From the NCBI GenBank assembly GCA_012103575.1, contig WLWN01000001.1, positions 2,422,538 through 2,486,537 of the forward strand: 64,000 bases of DNA. Direction: 5' to 3'. A program made the translations under genes and the position numbers. Below the pieces are notes generated by a model. The model searched no databases. It saw only the letters and a list, made by a program, of their open reading frames with translations, and was not told where the DNA came from. This stretch comes from Kiritimatiellia bacterium. GTDB lineage: Bacteria > Verrucomicrobiota > Kiritimatiellia > WLWN01. Below, one piece after another: positions 38,196-47,761 of this stretch (positions are counted from its first letter, which is position 1; every line of letters starts with the position of its first letter).

Positions 38196-39178
38196 CCAAA
38201 CAAGATCCTGAAAAGAAGAAAAGAAGAAAAGATCTACTAGATATTGACTCGATTTCCGTAGAAGAAATTGATTTTCTTGTAAAAACGGCCCAGCCTTTTA
38301 AAGAACTGTTTACGCGCTCCGTTAAAAAAGTCCCCACCCTACGAGGTAAATCAGTCCTCAACCTGTTTTACGAACCTTCAACACGGACACGGACATCGTT
38401 TGAAATTGCCGCGAAACGTTTATCGGCTGATGTAACAAATTTTTCTGTATCGCAATCAAGCGTCGTCAAAGGCGAATCCATACTAGACACCATAGACACG
38501 TTACAGTCCATGAAAGTAGACTATATGATTGTCAGACATTCTGAATCAGGGGTTCCCAACTTTATTGCGCAAAATACTCATGCTTCGGTTATCAACGCAG
38601 GAGACGGATATCATGCGCATCCTACGCAAGCCATCCTTGACACCTATACTCTTAAAGAAGTTTTCCCTGATCTTACCCGCAAAAAGATTCTTATTGTGGG
38701 CGATATTCTTCACTCACGGGTTGCGCGTTCCGTGAGTACCTGCTGCCGTAAATTGGGCATAGAAATCGGTGTGTTAGGTCCCGGAACACTCATTCCTGAT
38801 TCTCGACCGGATTATATGGAATGCTTTAAGGATTATGCTACAGCTTTTGCTTGGAACCCTGACGTTATTTATCTCTTGCGGTTACAACGCGAACGTCAAC
38901 AAGCTTATTTTTTTCCAAGCATGCGCGAATATCACAATCTGTTTGGCATTACGTCTAACCGTTTTGAAACCGTCAAAAGTGAGGGAATCTATATTATGCA
39001 TCCAGGTCCGGTAAACCGAGGCGTAGAACTCATTGATGAAGTAATGACTTATGAGCGATGCCTGATCAATCAACAGGTAGAAAATGGAATCGCGACCCGA
39101 ATGGCTATTCTTTACTGGCTACAACCGGGAGAAAACAAAATCCGAAAGCCGAATACCGAAATTCGAGGTAAATCCTAA
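38192..39178 (+). CDS. pyrB: aspartate carbamoyltransferase catalytic chain
   Basis: Forms carbamoyl aspartate in pyrimidine synthesis. Carbamoyl-phosphate loop EPSTRTRTSFE (61-71), HPTQAILD and MHPGPVNRG are all present. 328 residues, slightly long because of a lysine/arginine-rich N-terminal extension (KKKRRKDLLD). No pyrI is adjacent. Overlaps pyrR by 4 nt and pyrC by 1 nt (TAATG). Confidence 0.95.
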   Translation: MTKQDPEKKKRRKDLLDIDSISVEEIDFLVKTAQPFKELFTRSVKKVPTLRGKSVLNLFYEPSTRTRTSFEIAAKRLSADVTNFSVSQSSVVKGESILDTIDTLQSMKVDYMIVRHSESGVPNFIAQNTHASVINAGDGYHAHPTQAILDTYTLKEVFPDLTRKKILIVGDILHSRVARSVSTCCRKLGIEIGVLGPGTLIPDSRPDYMECFKDYATAFAWNPDVIYLLRLQRERQQAYFFPSMREYHNLFGITSNRFETVKSEGIYIMHPGPVNRGVELIDEVMTYERCLINQQVENGIATRMAILYWLQPGENKIRKPNTEIRGKS

Positions 39179-40476
39179 TGACTGAAACTCAAAAACTTTT
39201 TAAAAACGGCCAGATAGCATCTGAAAAGAGTCCCACACTTCGACAAGCAGATGTGCTTGTTAACGAAAAGGGCTCGATTTCTGCTGTAGAAAGCTATATC
39301 GAAACGAAACCAGAAATGGACGTCATCGATTGTTCAAGAAAGATTCTTGTCCCCGGGCTTTTTGATATGCACGTTCATTTACGTGAACCGGGCCGTGAAG
39401 ACAAGGAAACGATTGAAACCGGAACAGAAGCCGCGATCAATGGAGGGGTAACCGGACTGTTAGCCATGCCCAACACAACTCCGCCCATTGATTCGGGAGG
39501 TATGGTCCGGTTCGTATTAACCCTTGCCAAAGAACGTGCACGAATTCCTGTCATGACCTCCGGCTGCATCACCCACAATCGCCAAGGTAAAGAACTCGCT
39601 GAAATAGCGGATATGAAAGAAAAAGGTGTAGTCATGATTACCGACGATGGAAGTCCTGTGGCCAATAGCTATCTCTTTCGGCGAGCGTTGGAATATGCTA
39701 GAAACTTTGACCTTATTGTTGCCTCTCACTGTGAAACCATGGAGCTAAGCGCTGACGGTGCGATGCATGAAGGCAAGGTTTCCTATCAGCTAGGCATTCC
39801 AGGGATCCCTGCATGCAGCGAAGAAATTTCCATTGAACGCGACCTTTCTCTTGCTCACTATACAAAGGCGAGAATTCATATTCAACACGTATCTACAGCA
39901 CGTGGCATGGAGATTATTCGTCGTTTTAAAGAAGAAGGTGTTCATGTAACCGCGGAAGTCACCCCGCACCACCTCCTTTTTTCCGAAGAAGATATCGGTG
40001 ATTATAATACGGCTTTCAAAATGAACCCTCCCCTGCGCACCAAAGTAGATAACCAACAGTTGTTGGAAGGTTTAAAAGAAGGGATCTTCGACATCATTGC
40101 TACGGATCATGCGCCCCATACAACGTTTGAAAAAAACTTGGACTTTTCGAGTGCGCCTTTTGGGATTACAGGTCTGGAGACCGCTTTGCTTTCTCTGTAT
40201 ACCTATCTTGTCAAACCCGGAAAAACCAACTGGAATTTATTCGTCAAAACGTATTCCGCAGAACCCCGACGGATTCTTGGTCTGCCATCTGTAGAAATCA
40301 AACCAACGCATCCCGCTGAATTTATTGTCTTTGATCCAGATGTGACCACGATCATCAATAAAGCGTTTATGCGTTCAAAAAGCGTGAACACCCCGTTTCT
40401 TGGAAAAGAGTTAATGGGCCGGGTTGAAAAAGTTATTTATAAAAATGAGATCCTTTTAGATCGATTACAAAAATAA
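39178..40476 (+). CDS. pyrC: dihydroorotase (class I)
   Basis: Zinc amidohydrolase closing carbamoyl aspartate to dihydroorotate. FDMHVHLREPGREDKET (His65, His67), SHCETMEL, IQHVST and ATDHAPH supply the metal ligands. 432 residues, type I. TAATG coupling to pyrB. Distinct from the dihydropyrimidinase at 9305 of the same superfamily. Confidence 0.95.
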   Translation: MTETQKLFKNGQIASEKSPTLRQADVLVNEKGSISAVESYIETKPEMDVIDCSRKILVPGLFDMHVHLREPGREDKETIETGTEAAINGGVTGLLAMPNTTPPIDSGGMVRFVLTLAKERARIPVMTSGCITHNRQGKELAEIADMKEKGVVMITDDGSPVANSYLFRRALEYARNFDLIVASHCETMELSADGAMHEGKVSYQLGIPGIPACSEEISIERDLSLAHYTKARIHIQHVSTARGMEIIRRFKEEGVHVTAEVTPHHLLFSEEDIGDYNTAFKMNPPLRTKVDNQQLLEGLKEGIFDIIATDHAPHTTFEKNLDFSSAPFGITGLETALLSLYTYLVKPGKTNWNLFVKTYSAEPRRILGLPSVEIKPTHPAEFIVFDPDVTTIINKAFMRSKSVNTPFLGKELMGRVEKVIYKNEILLDRLQK

Positions 40477-40509
40477 AGAAAAGCGGTAGCAAGCGACCGC
40501 ACTCCATAT
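40476..40509 (+). repeat. intergenic repeat AAGAAAAGCGGTAGCAAGCG
   Basis: The first 24 or so bases match the left arm of the palindrome at 37097, ending GCACTCCATA in both. Here the inverted partner arm is absent. It begins at the last base of the pyrC stop codon. Confidence 0.6.
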
Positions 40510-40530
40510 TAATATAAATGTACCAATACG

Positions 40531-41337
40531 ATGAAACCATTTGAACAACGGTTATCTCAACGAATTGCAGCCGTGGGCTCTCATCTCTGTATCGGTCTAG
40601 ATCCTCGGCCGGAATTGATTAAACAGGATGTCGAACCTTTTCTAAAACAGGTCATTGACGAAACGAAAAATATGGCTGCAGCTTTTAAACCCAACATCGC
40701 TTATTTTGAAGCGCTCGGCTCACCCGGATACAAACTCCTAGAAGAGCTCCTTGCATATACACCAGACTCCATCCCTGTTATTTTAGATGTTAAACGGTGT
40801 GATATTCCTGAGACCCAACGCTATTACGCAAAAGCCTATTTTGAAAATTGGGATGTCGATGCGATAACGCTTAATCCTTTTCTTGGATTTGATACGGTTG
40901 AACCTTTCTTAACTTATCCGGGTAAAGGTGTCTATTTGCTGGGACGAACCTCTAATAAAGGAGCCAGCGATTTCCTGACAAAAAAAATAGAAGGGAAACA
41001 GGTGTTAGAAATGATTCAAACATTTGTTTTTCAAGCTCATGAATACCCGACCACCATCGGGATGGTCATGGGGCTCATAAACCTGGCTGAAGATATAGAT
41101 CCCTCTCTTCAAAGGATCCCGTTGCTTTTACCTGGATTTGGAGCTCAAGGAGGCGCTCTTGACCCGCTCAAAAAAACGGCACGTCATATGGCCCCTTTTC
41201 TAATCAATGTTTCACGAGGTATTTTGTACGAGGAACCAGACAAAACGTTCGAACAAAAGGCCGTGGAATATTCCAGAAAAATTGAGGGGACGTTAGACAG
41301 GACCCCCTCTTCCAGTGGGAGAGGAAACAAGCTTTGA
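40531..41337 (+). CDS. pyrF: orotidine 5'-phosphate decarboxylase (type 2)
   Basis: Final step to UMP. 268 residues, the longer type 2 class. The active-site charge network is in ILDVKRCDIPETQ (Asp86, Lys88, Asp91); Cys90 replaces the more usual Gly. CIGLDPRPELI at 20-30 is also typical. The last residues (TPSSSGRGNKL) look like translated intergenic repeat. Overlaps pyrE by 4 nt. Confidence 0.93.
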   Translation: MKPFEQRLSQRIAAVGSHLCIGLDPRPELIKQDVEPFLKQVIDETKNMAAAFKPNIAYFEALGSPGYKLLEELLAYTPDSIPVILDVKRCDIPETQRYYAKAYFENWDVDAITLNPFLGFDTVEPFLTYPGKGVYLLGRTSNKGASDFLTKKIEGKQVLEMIQTFVFQAHEYPTTIGMVMGLINLAEDIDPSLQRIPLLLPGFGAQGGALDPLKKTARHMAPFLINVSRGILYEEPDKTFEQKAVEYSRKIEGTLDRTPSSSGRGNKL

Positions 41338-41939
41338 TATCATCTATGCAAAACCCATTAGAAAAAGTTAAAGAGATAGGCGCTATACGCCAGGGGCACT
41401 TTCAGCTAGCCAGCGGAAAGCATAGCGCGCATTATGTCCAGGTCGCTCAACTCACTCAGTATCCATATATATTGGATGAATTGCTTCAAGATAAACTTCC
41501 GGATCTTCAAGCGCTTGATATCGACACCGTTTTTTCTCCTGCTATCGGAGCTTTACCCGTGGGACAACAGATAGGGCTTGCGCTGAAAGCCAGGACCCTT
41601 TTTGCAGAACGTAATAAGGACCATATCATGGAGTTAAGACGTGGCTTTACGCTTGAACAGAATGAAAAATTGTTACTGATAGAAGATGTCATGACCACCG
41701 GAGGCACCCTCAAAGAATTAAAAAAAATAGCCCTAGACCAAGGCGCTGAAATTAGAGGTGTGTTTACCGTCGTCAATCGTTCGGGACAAAATACTTGGGA
41801 AGGCATCCCTATTCATTCTCTGGTGGATCTTGTTTTCCCAACCTATACGCTCGAAGAATGTCTGCTATGCAAACAAAACATACCTTTAGACAAGCCGGGG
41901 ACAAAAGCGAGCAATGCTAATTGGGGTGCCCAAAATTAG
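41334..41939 (+). CDS. pyrE: orotate phosphoribosyltransferase
   Basis: Transfers orotate to PRPP. LLIEDVMTTGGTLKELK is the PRPP motif; GHFQLASGKHSAHYVQ is the substrate region of this class. 201 residues. The start at 41334 overlaps pyrF; the ATG at 41346 is an alternative. A perfect 13-bp stem spans the stop codon. Confidence 0.93.
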   Translation: MISSMQNPLEKVKEIGAIRQGHFQLASGKHSAHYVQVAQLTQYPYILDELLQDKLPDLQALDIDTVFSPAIGALPVGQQIGLALKARTLFAERNKDHIMELRRGFTLEQNEKLLLIEDVMTTGGTLKELKKIALDQGAEIRGVFTVVNRSGQNTWEGIPIHSLVDLVFPTYTLEECLLCKQNIPLDKPGTKASNANWGAQN

Positions 41940-41946
41940 CATTGCT
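41910..41946 (+). terminator. stem-loop across the pyrE stop codon
   Basis: AGCAATGCTAATT (41910-41922) and its perfect complement (41934-41946) enclose an 11-nt loop. No T-run follows, so it is more likely an mRNA processing or stability element or a weak terminator than a classical intrinsic terminator. It separates the pyr genes from guaBA. Confidence 0.5.
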
Positions 41947-41996
41947 AGTTATTTGTTATTGGGAAAACGTAAGAATATAAGAACAAGAAAGCTTCA

Positions 41997-43454
41997 ATGA
42001 GCGAAAAAGAAATTCCTGTGGCCCTTAGTTTTGATGATGTTCTCTTACTCCCTCAACGGAGTGATGTTCTCCCTGCAGACATCAAATTGAACACACCTCT
42101 CACAAAGAATATCTCCCTCCATATACCCATGCTCTCATCAGCGATGGATACAGTTTCCGAAAGCAAGCTAGCCATCGCCTTAGCCCGAGAAGGAGGTATG
42201 GGGGTTATTCATCGTAATTGTCCTATTGAAGAACAAGTCGACATGGTTTCACGTGTTAAACGATCTGAAAACATTGTGATCGAACAGCCTTTAACCGTCC
42301 AAGCAGATTTAACCATTGCTGCCCTTAAAGAACTCATGCGAAAAACGGGCATATCAGGGTTTCCTGTTGTAGACCCCGCACAGACATTACAAGGCATTGT
42401 CACCCGGCGCGATATCTGGATTCTTGAAGACGAGAATCAAAAAATAGATCACGTCATGACACCTCGACCCAAAGTAATCACCGCTCCAGCAGGATGCAAC
42501 CAGGAAGAAGCAAGGTCTATTCTCTATACACACCGGATTGAGAAACTTCCCTTGGTAGACACGGACGATCGCCTCGTTGGGCTCATGACAAGAGCCGATA
42601 TTGAGAAACGGTTGATGTTTCAAGATGCAAGTAAAGATCATAATGGACATTTACGGGTTGGTGCAGCCATTGGAACCGACAACGATTCGTTAGAACGAGC
42701 ACATGCACTCACTGCTACAGGCTGTGATGCCCTTTTTATTGATGCGGCTACGGGCCATACAGACCGCGTCATAAAAAACCTTCAAGCCCTTCATTCAGAA
42801 TATCCGGAGATCCCTGTCATTGCCGGGAATGTGGTTACACCCGAAGGAGCCAACGATTTAATTAAAGCAGGCGCAGCCGCTATTAAAGTCGGGGTTGGCC
42901 CGGGCTCAATCTGCACTACCCGGATGGTTGCGGGTGTAGGGGTCCCTCAATTTAGCGCCATTAAGAATGTGGCGACCATCTGTCATGAAAAAGATATCCC
43001 GCTTATTGCAGATGGCGGAATCCGCTATTCAGGAGATATCATTAAAGCCTTGGCTGCAGGTGCGAGCTGTATCATGGTCGGCTCCCTCTTCGCAGGCACG
43101 GAAGAAAGCCCCGGCCGTACGATCCGGTGGCAAGGTCGAACCTTTAAAGAATATCGAGGGATGGGATCTATCAGTGCCATGCGAAAAGGCTCCAGTGATC
43201 GGTATGGACAAAACGCTTCAGGAAAATTAGTGCCAGAAGGTGTAGAGGCCCGCGTTCCATACAAGGGAAAAATGTCTGACCTTCTCTTCCAATTGATGGG
43301 AGGCGTACGATCTGGTATGGGTTATATAGGCGCGGAAAATATTAAAGCGCTAAAAACCAAAGCACGCTTTATACGCATTACATCAGGGGGTTTAACAGAA
43401 AGCCATCCTCATGACATTACGCTGACCGAAGAACCGATCAATTATAGCGTCTAA
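41997..43454 (+). CDS. guaB: IMP dehydrogenase
   Basis: Oxidises IMP to XMP, the committed step to GMP. 485 residues, family length. Catalytic Cys306 in [13 protein letters not shown], a CBS pair at about 95-210, and the flap with [17 protein letters not shown]. Stands 57 bp after pyrE; adjacent to guaA, the usual partner. Confidence 0.96.
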   Translation: MSEKEIPVALSFDDVLLLPQRSDVLPADIKLNTPLTKNISLHIPMLSSAMDTVSESKLAIALAREGGMGVIHRNCPIEEQVDMVSRVKRSENIVIEQPLTVQADLTIAALKELMRKTGISGFPVVDPAQTLQGIVTRRDIWILEDENQKIDHVMTPRPKVITAPAGCNQEEARSILYTHRIEKLPLVDTDDRLVGLMTRADIEKRLMFQDASKDHNGHLRVGAAIGTDNDSLERAHALTATGCDALFIDAATGHTDRVIKNLQALHSEYPEIPVIAGNVVTPEGANDLIKAGAAAIKVGVGPGSICTTRMVAGVGVPQFSAIKNVATICHEKDIPLIADGGIRYSGDIIKALAAGASCIMVGSLFAGTEESPGRTIRWQGRTFKEYRGMGSISAMRKGSSDRYGQNASGKLVPEGVEARVPYKGKMSDLLFQLMGGVRSGMGYIGAENIKALKTKARFIRITSGGLTESHPHDITLTEEPINYSV

Positions 43455-43532
43455 GGTCTGAATGTCGAAGGTCCAAAGTCAAAAGGAGTCTTTCGGAATC
43501 CAATAAGCGTCATACATGGTTAAACGTATAGC

Positions 43533-45047
43533 ATGAAAACACAAGTCGCGGTCATAGATTTCGGGTCCCAATATACCCAGCTCATTGTTCGACGTATTCG
43601 AGAACAGGGTTATCTGGCCCGTCTTTTCCAACCGTCAGAACTTAACGTCCTCAAAGAGATAAACGCCATTATTTTGTCCGGAGGTCCACGCAGCGTAAAA
43701 GAAAAGAACGCACCGGATATTGATTTCGAATATTTAAAGGATTTGAACATCCCTGTGCTTGGAGTCTGTTATGGTATGCAACTCCTCAATATTAAATGGG
43801 GCGGCCAAGTAACACCGGGCATCGTTCGTGAATATGGACCCGCCACGTTGAGTATCTCTGATCCTCAGACTTTATTAAAAGATGTATCTAACCATTCTCA
43901 AATATGGATGAGTCATTCCGATACCGTATCACAATTGCCTGAAGGCTGTAGAGTGTTAGGCGAAAATGCTGCAGGGATTCCTGTAGCGCTCCAATGGAAC
44001 GAACAGTTTTATGGTATCCAATTTCATCCTGAAGTCAGCCATTCAAAGGAAGGAAAAAAGATATTAAAAAACTTTCTGTCCCTCGTTAAAGAAAAACCGG
44101 CCTTTTCTATCGCTACATTTAAAGATGAACTTATGGCTTCGGTTCGAGATTCTATTGGAGGAAAAAAAGTAGTTTGCGGAGTCTCTGGCGGTGTCGACTC
44201 TACCGTCCTCGCTCTACTGCTTCACAAAGCGAACATCAATGTTCATCCCATTTTTATTGATACAGGCCTTCTTCGTAAAAATGAAAGCAAAGAGGTTCAT
44301 GACCAGTTTAAGCAGCTTGATGTCAATATTGACATTATAGCTGCAAAAGACCGTTTTCTCTCTGTATTAAAAGGAATAGAAGATCCCGAAAAGAAACGTC
44401 AACGCATTGGTGATCTCTTTCTCGACCTCTTTTGGGAACGTGCAGGCAATATGGACATATTTGCACAAGGAACCCTGTATCCCGATGTCATTGAAAGCGC
44501 TACCAGCGGATCGATCGCCTCTAAAATCAAAACCCATCACAATCGCGTTCAACGCATCTTAGACTTACACAAAGAGGGAAAGGTCCTCGAACCTCTCTCG
44601 ACATTATTCAAAGATGAAGTGCGAGCGCTGGGAAAAGAATTAGGGATCCCCAAAGACATGCTCTATCGACACCCCTTTCCCGGTCCAGGATTGGCGGTAC
44701 GCATACCTGGCGAAGTCACTGAAGAGAAGATCTCGATTCTCCAAGAGGCCGATGCAATTTATATCCATGAACTAAAACAGGCTGGGTGGTATGAAAAAAT
44801 TTGGCAAGCGTGCACCACTCTACTTCCTTGTAAAACGGTTGGAGTAAAAGGTGACGAACGCGCTTACGAACACGCCATTGTCCTTCGAGCCGTTATTAGC
44901 GAAGATGCAATGACTGCTGATTGGGTTGAGATTCCTTATGAGGTATTACGAAACATCTCTAACAAGATTCTCAATGAAGTCTCCCATGTAAACCGGGTGT
45001 TGTACGATATCTCAACCAAGCCACCAGCGAGTATTGAATGGGAATAA
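43533..45047 (+). CDS. guaA: GMP synthase (glutamine-hydrolysing)
   Basis: Amidates XMP to GMP. N-terminal glutamine amidotransferase with Cys79 in VLGVCYGMQLL, IQFHPEVSHS for the His/Glu pair, then the ATP-PPase loop CGVSGGVDST and the C-terminal dimerisation domain. 504 residues. Last gene of the cluster; downstream is a minus-strand toxin-antitoxin remnant. Confidence 0.96.
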   Translation: MKTQVAVIDFGSQYTQLIVRRIREQGYLARLFQPSELNVLKEINAIILSGGPRSVKEKNAPDIDFEYLKDLNIPVLGVCYGMQLLNIKWGGQVTPGIVREYGPATLSISDPQTLLKDVSNHSQIWMSHSDTVSQLPEGCRVLGENAAGIPVALQWNEQFYGIQFHPEVSHSKEGKKILKNFLSLVKEKPAFSIATFKDELMASVRDSIGGKKVVCGVSGGVDSTVLALLLHKANINVHPIFIDTGLLRKNESKEVHDQFKQLDVNIDIIAAKDRFLSVLKGIEDPEKKRQRIGDLFLDLFWERAGNMDIFAQGTLYPDVIESATSGSIASKIKTHHNRVQRILDLHKEGKVLEPLSTLFKDEVRALGKELGIPKDMLYRHPFPGPGLAVRIPGEVTEEKISILQEADAIYIHELKQAGWYEKIWQACTTLLPCKTVGVKGDERAYEHAIVLRAVISEDAMTADWVEIPYEVLRNISNKILNEVSHVNRVLYDISTKPPASIEWE

Positions 45048-45063
45048 ACGGGTTATGCCCCTT

Positions 45064-45252
45064 TTACCCGACAGAAGGCAACGACATCTTATCTCGAAAC
45101 TTTTTAATCCAGTCGGATCTATCAGTTCGGAGTCTAAGAAACTCGAAGTAAGACAGGGTTTCAGATTTATGGGTCTCATACTCGTGGAGCAATCTATTCT
45201 GCACCTGGTATTTCATATCCACACAATCAAATGTCTTCATTCTGGTCGCCAT
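45064..45252 (-). CDS. antitoxin-like small protein of a PIN module
   Basis: 62 residues, MATRMKTFDCVDMKYQVQNR to the end. AAAGGAGG lies just before the ATG at 45252, much better placed than an upstream in-frame start at 45297. MKTFDCVxMK is a motif I associate with small partners of PIN-domain toxins. It overlaps the end of the upstream toxin frame by 26 nt, the usual coupling in such modules. Intact although its toxin is truncated. Confidence 0.65.
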   Translation of the reverse strand: MATRMKTFDCVDMKYQVQNRLLHEYETHKSETLSYFEFLRLRTDRSDWIKKFRDKMSLPSVG

Positions 45253-45430
45253 AGGCCACCTCCTTTGGGCTTCGTATTTCAATGGTCCGATAACCACGTA
45301 TAAGGTTCACACTGTTGAATTTGCGAATTCGATCATAATTTACAATATGTTTAAAATTCCAACTAAGAATCAAATCCGCACCTACGACTGTAGCGGCACT
45401 ACATGTCCAGCATCATTGACAGAAGCAGCG
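45227..45430 (-). pseudogene. PIN-domain toxin, C-terminal remnant
   Basis: The minus frame reads AATVVGADLILSWNFKHIVN, YDRIRKFNSVNLIRGY and IEIRSPKEVAYG, then a stop at 45227. This is the C-terminal third of a PIN nuclease (VxADxxxSWNFKHIV is the conserved Asp-containing segment). The 5' part has gone at the IS630 boundary. Confidence 0.65.
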
Positions 45431-45434
45431 CCTA

Positions 45435-46429
45435 ATGCGCTGCATTTAACGATTAAAATGCCTCTCTAGAAGATCTATACTCCATGACATGAGTATAGCA
45501 ACAGCAGAAATCCGGCGGCGTGCGATAGATGCCTACAAAATGGGCAAAGGTTCCCAGGCCGATATCGCATCTTCTTATCGTGTAGATCTTAGAACGTTTC
45601 AGCGTGGGCTCTCTCGTTTCAACGAAACCGGACAGACCGCTCCCCGACCGCGTGGGCATCGTCAGGCCCTCTACAGCGGAAAGCAGCTCAAGGCGTTGGC
45701 TCAACTGGGGGGCAAACATCCCGGCAACGCTTGAAGAACTCAAGAACATGAGCGGCGTGAAGGGGTCGATCATGGCCGTACAGCGGGCGTTGAATCGGTT
45801 TCCCGGTATAAAAGAAACGCTTCACGCCAGCGAGCAAGACCGGGCGGATGTAAATCTCTTGAGAAAGCAGTGGATCCAAGAAGTGGCCAAACTTGATCCA
45901 AGTCGCCTTGTCTTTATTGATGAATCCGGGGCGAAAACGAATATGACTCGTCTGCGGGGCCGGGCGTTGGGCGGGAACAGGCTTTTTGCCAAAACGCCTC
46001 ATGGACATTGGTGTACCACCACCTTGACTTCTTCGGTCCGCCTGGACGGAACAACAGCGGCCATGGAGGGAGAGGGGGCGACAGAGACGGCTGTTTTTGG
46101 AGAATATATTCGCCGGGTTTTTCTCCCGACTCTTTCACCTGAAGACATCGTCATCATGGACAATCTTCGCGTCCATCACAATCCCAAGGTCATTGAACTC
46201 ATTGAGTCATGTGGGGCCCATGTAAGATTCCTTCCACCCTACAGCCCCGATTCCAACCCCACTGAAAAAATGTGGGGCAAGATAAAGAATCGGTTGGGCA
46301 GCCTTACAGCCCGCAGTCAGCAGGAACTATCTGAAGCGCTCACACAAGCGTTCGAAGAGGTTTCTCCCGACGAGGTAATCGGCTGGTTTTCTTCGTGCTA
46401 CATCGCGACACCTCAATCATGAAGCGCTC
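45435..46429 (+). mobile_element. IS630-family element, copy 2
   Basis: Matches copy 1 (16413-17409) in opposite orientation. The right end is TA at 46430-46431; the left TA is at 45433-45434. The terminal bases differ slightly from copy 1 (TGCGCTGCATTTAACG). It truncates the PIN toxin gene. Confidence 0.82.
45489..46422 (+). pseudogene. IS630-family transposase copy 2, frameshifted
   Basis: Starts MSIATAEIRRRAIDAYKMG. A 2-nt loss near 45720 (CCCGGCAACG where copy 1 has CCCGATGCAACG) stops the first frame at 45734; the second continues TLEELKNMSGVKG through LVFIDESGAKTNM, IVIMDNLRVHHNPK and PPYSPDSNPTEKMWGK to IATPQS. All DDE residues are present after the shift. Confidence 0.85.
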
Positions 46430-46449
46430 TAGCTGACTTGATTTCGCCT

Positions 46450-47704
46450 GGTGGATTGTAAAATTAAATGCCGCAAAAAATGGACCTGAGAGCTTCTGTT
46501 CATGCGGCGATCTCCAAATCGAAACACTCCTGTGCGGGTTTGTATTCTAGGATCTTGCGAGGATAGTTGTTAATCCATTTTTCAATCTCACCAATACGGT
46601 CGATGGTATATCTTCCGATGTTGTCTCCTTTGGCGACGAAACGACGAACCATACGGTTGGCATTTTCGTTGGAGCCTGGTTCCCAGGAAGAATACGGGTG
46701 AGCATAATAGAGTTTAACACATCTCTTTTTGCTAAATCCGGAACGTTCCATCTGCTCCACGTCGAGAAACTCGCTCCCGTTATCGGCTGTAATCGACTTG
46801 AACATCGATCTGAATGGGCCAACTCCCATCGATCTTTCGATCGCTTTGAGGGCCTGCAGAACCGATGCCTGTGTTTTATCCGAAAGTTTTCTCACCCTTA
46901 GCATTCGGGTCTTTCTTTCTACTAACGTCATTAAAACCGGTTTTGAAGTTCCTTTTCCGCCGACGATCAAATCCAATTCCCAGTGCCCAAATTCCTCGCG
47001 TTTTTCTACGGTCTTAGGTCGTTTTTCGATACTGGTCCTTCGGGCATGTTGCTTTTTAACCCGCTTAATAGCACGTCTTTTTCGTTTTATCCGTTTTCGT
47101 TTTTCCCATAGGGACTCGTTGCTCACCCCCCGGGATGAGACCTTGGTCAATATAGGTATACAGCGTTTTTGTACTCACCGCTGCAGGTCTCTGCTCTTGT
47201 TTAAGCAAAGGAGTAACCATATCGGGTGAGCGTTTGTGAACAAGAATGTGCTCGCTGATAAACACGGCCGTTTCATGATGCTTTCCAAGCTTAAGCTCAG
47301 GTCCCTTGGCCGTCGCATTTAGATCATGAAGTTCCTGGGCTCGATCACTGCTGTATGCTTTCTTCTTTCGCAGCTCTGTATCGAAATGCTCTACCTCCCC
47401 ACGTTTAATTTCGCGCTCTATGGTTCGACGATGCCTTCTCAGATAGCTGGCTATCTCCAAAGGACGTCCTGGGTTTTTGAGCATTGTTTCAATCATGATC
47501 CGTTCTTTCTGTGTCAAATGCTTGCCTTATCCGTTCTTTCTGTGTCAAATGCTTGCCTTTTCGGGGATGAATACTACTCTTGATTTGTTCCATGTCTTTC
47601 TCCTTTTTTTGTCTTCTGTCGAGTTTCTAAATCTAGAAGATTTCGGCATGGAGCACTCCTGTTTTACATTATCTTCTTTTGGGCATTTAATATTACAATT
47701 CTCA
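46450..47704 (-). mobile_element. IS30-family element type a, copy 2
   Basis: 1255 bp, nearly identical to 6353-7578, and only 20 bp from IS630 copy 2. Extra length comes from a 31-bp tandem duplication at about 47526-47556 (TCCGTTCTTTCTGTGTCAAA repeated). Confidence 0.88.
46500..47595 (-). pseudogene. IS30-type a transposase copy 2, disrupted
   Basis: Two lesions relative to the intact gene at 6403: an extra C near 47130 (C6 in place of C5) splits the protein after GLIPG, and the 31-bp duplication near the 5' end shifts the N-terminal codons. The C-terminal 216 residues retain HWELDLIVG, ITADNGSEF and SNENANRMVRRF. Confidence 0.86.
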
Positions 47705-47761
47705 GTATTTATTTATGAGCAAATATATCCTTTTAGATGATCTTTAAAAACATTAATATTA

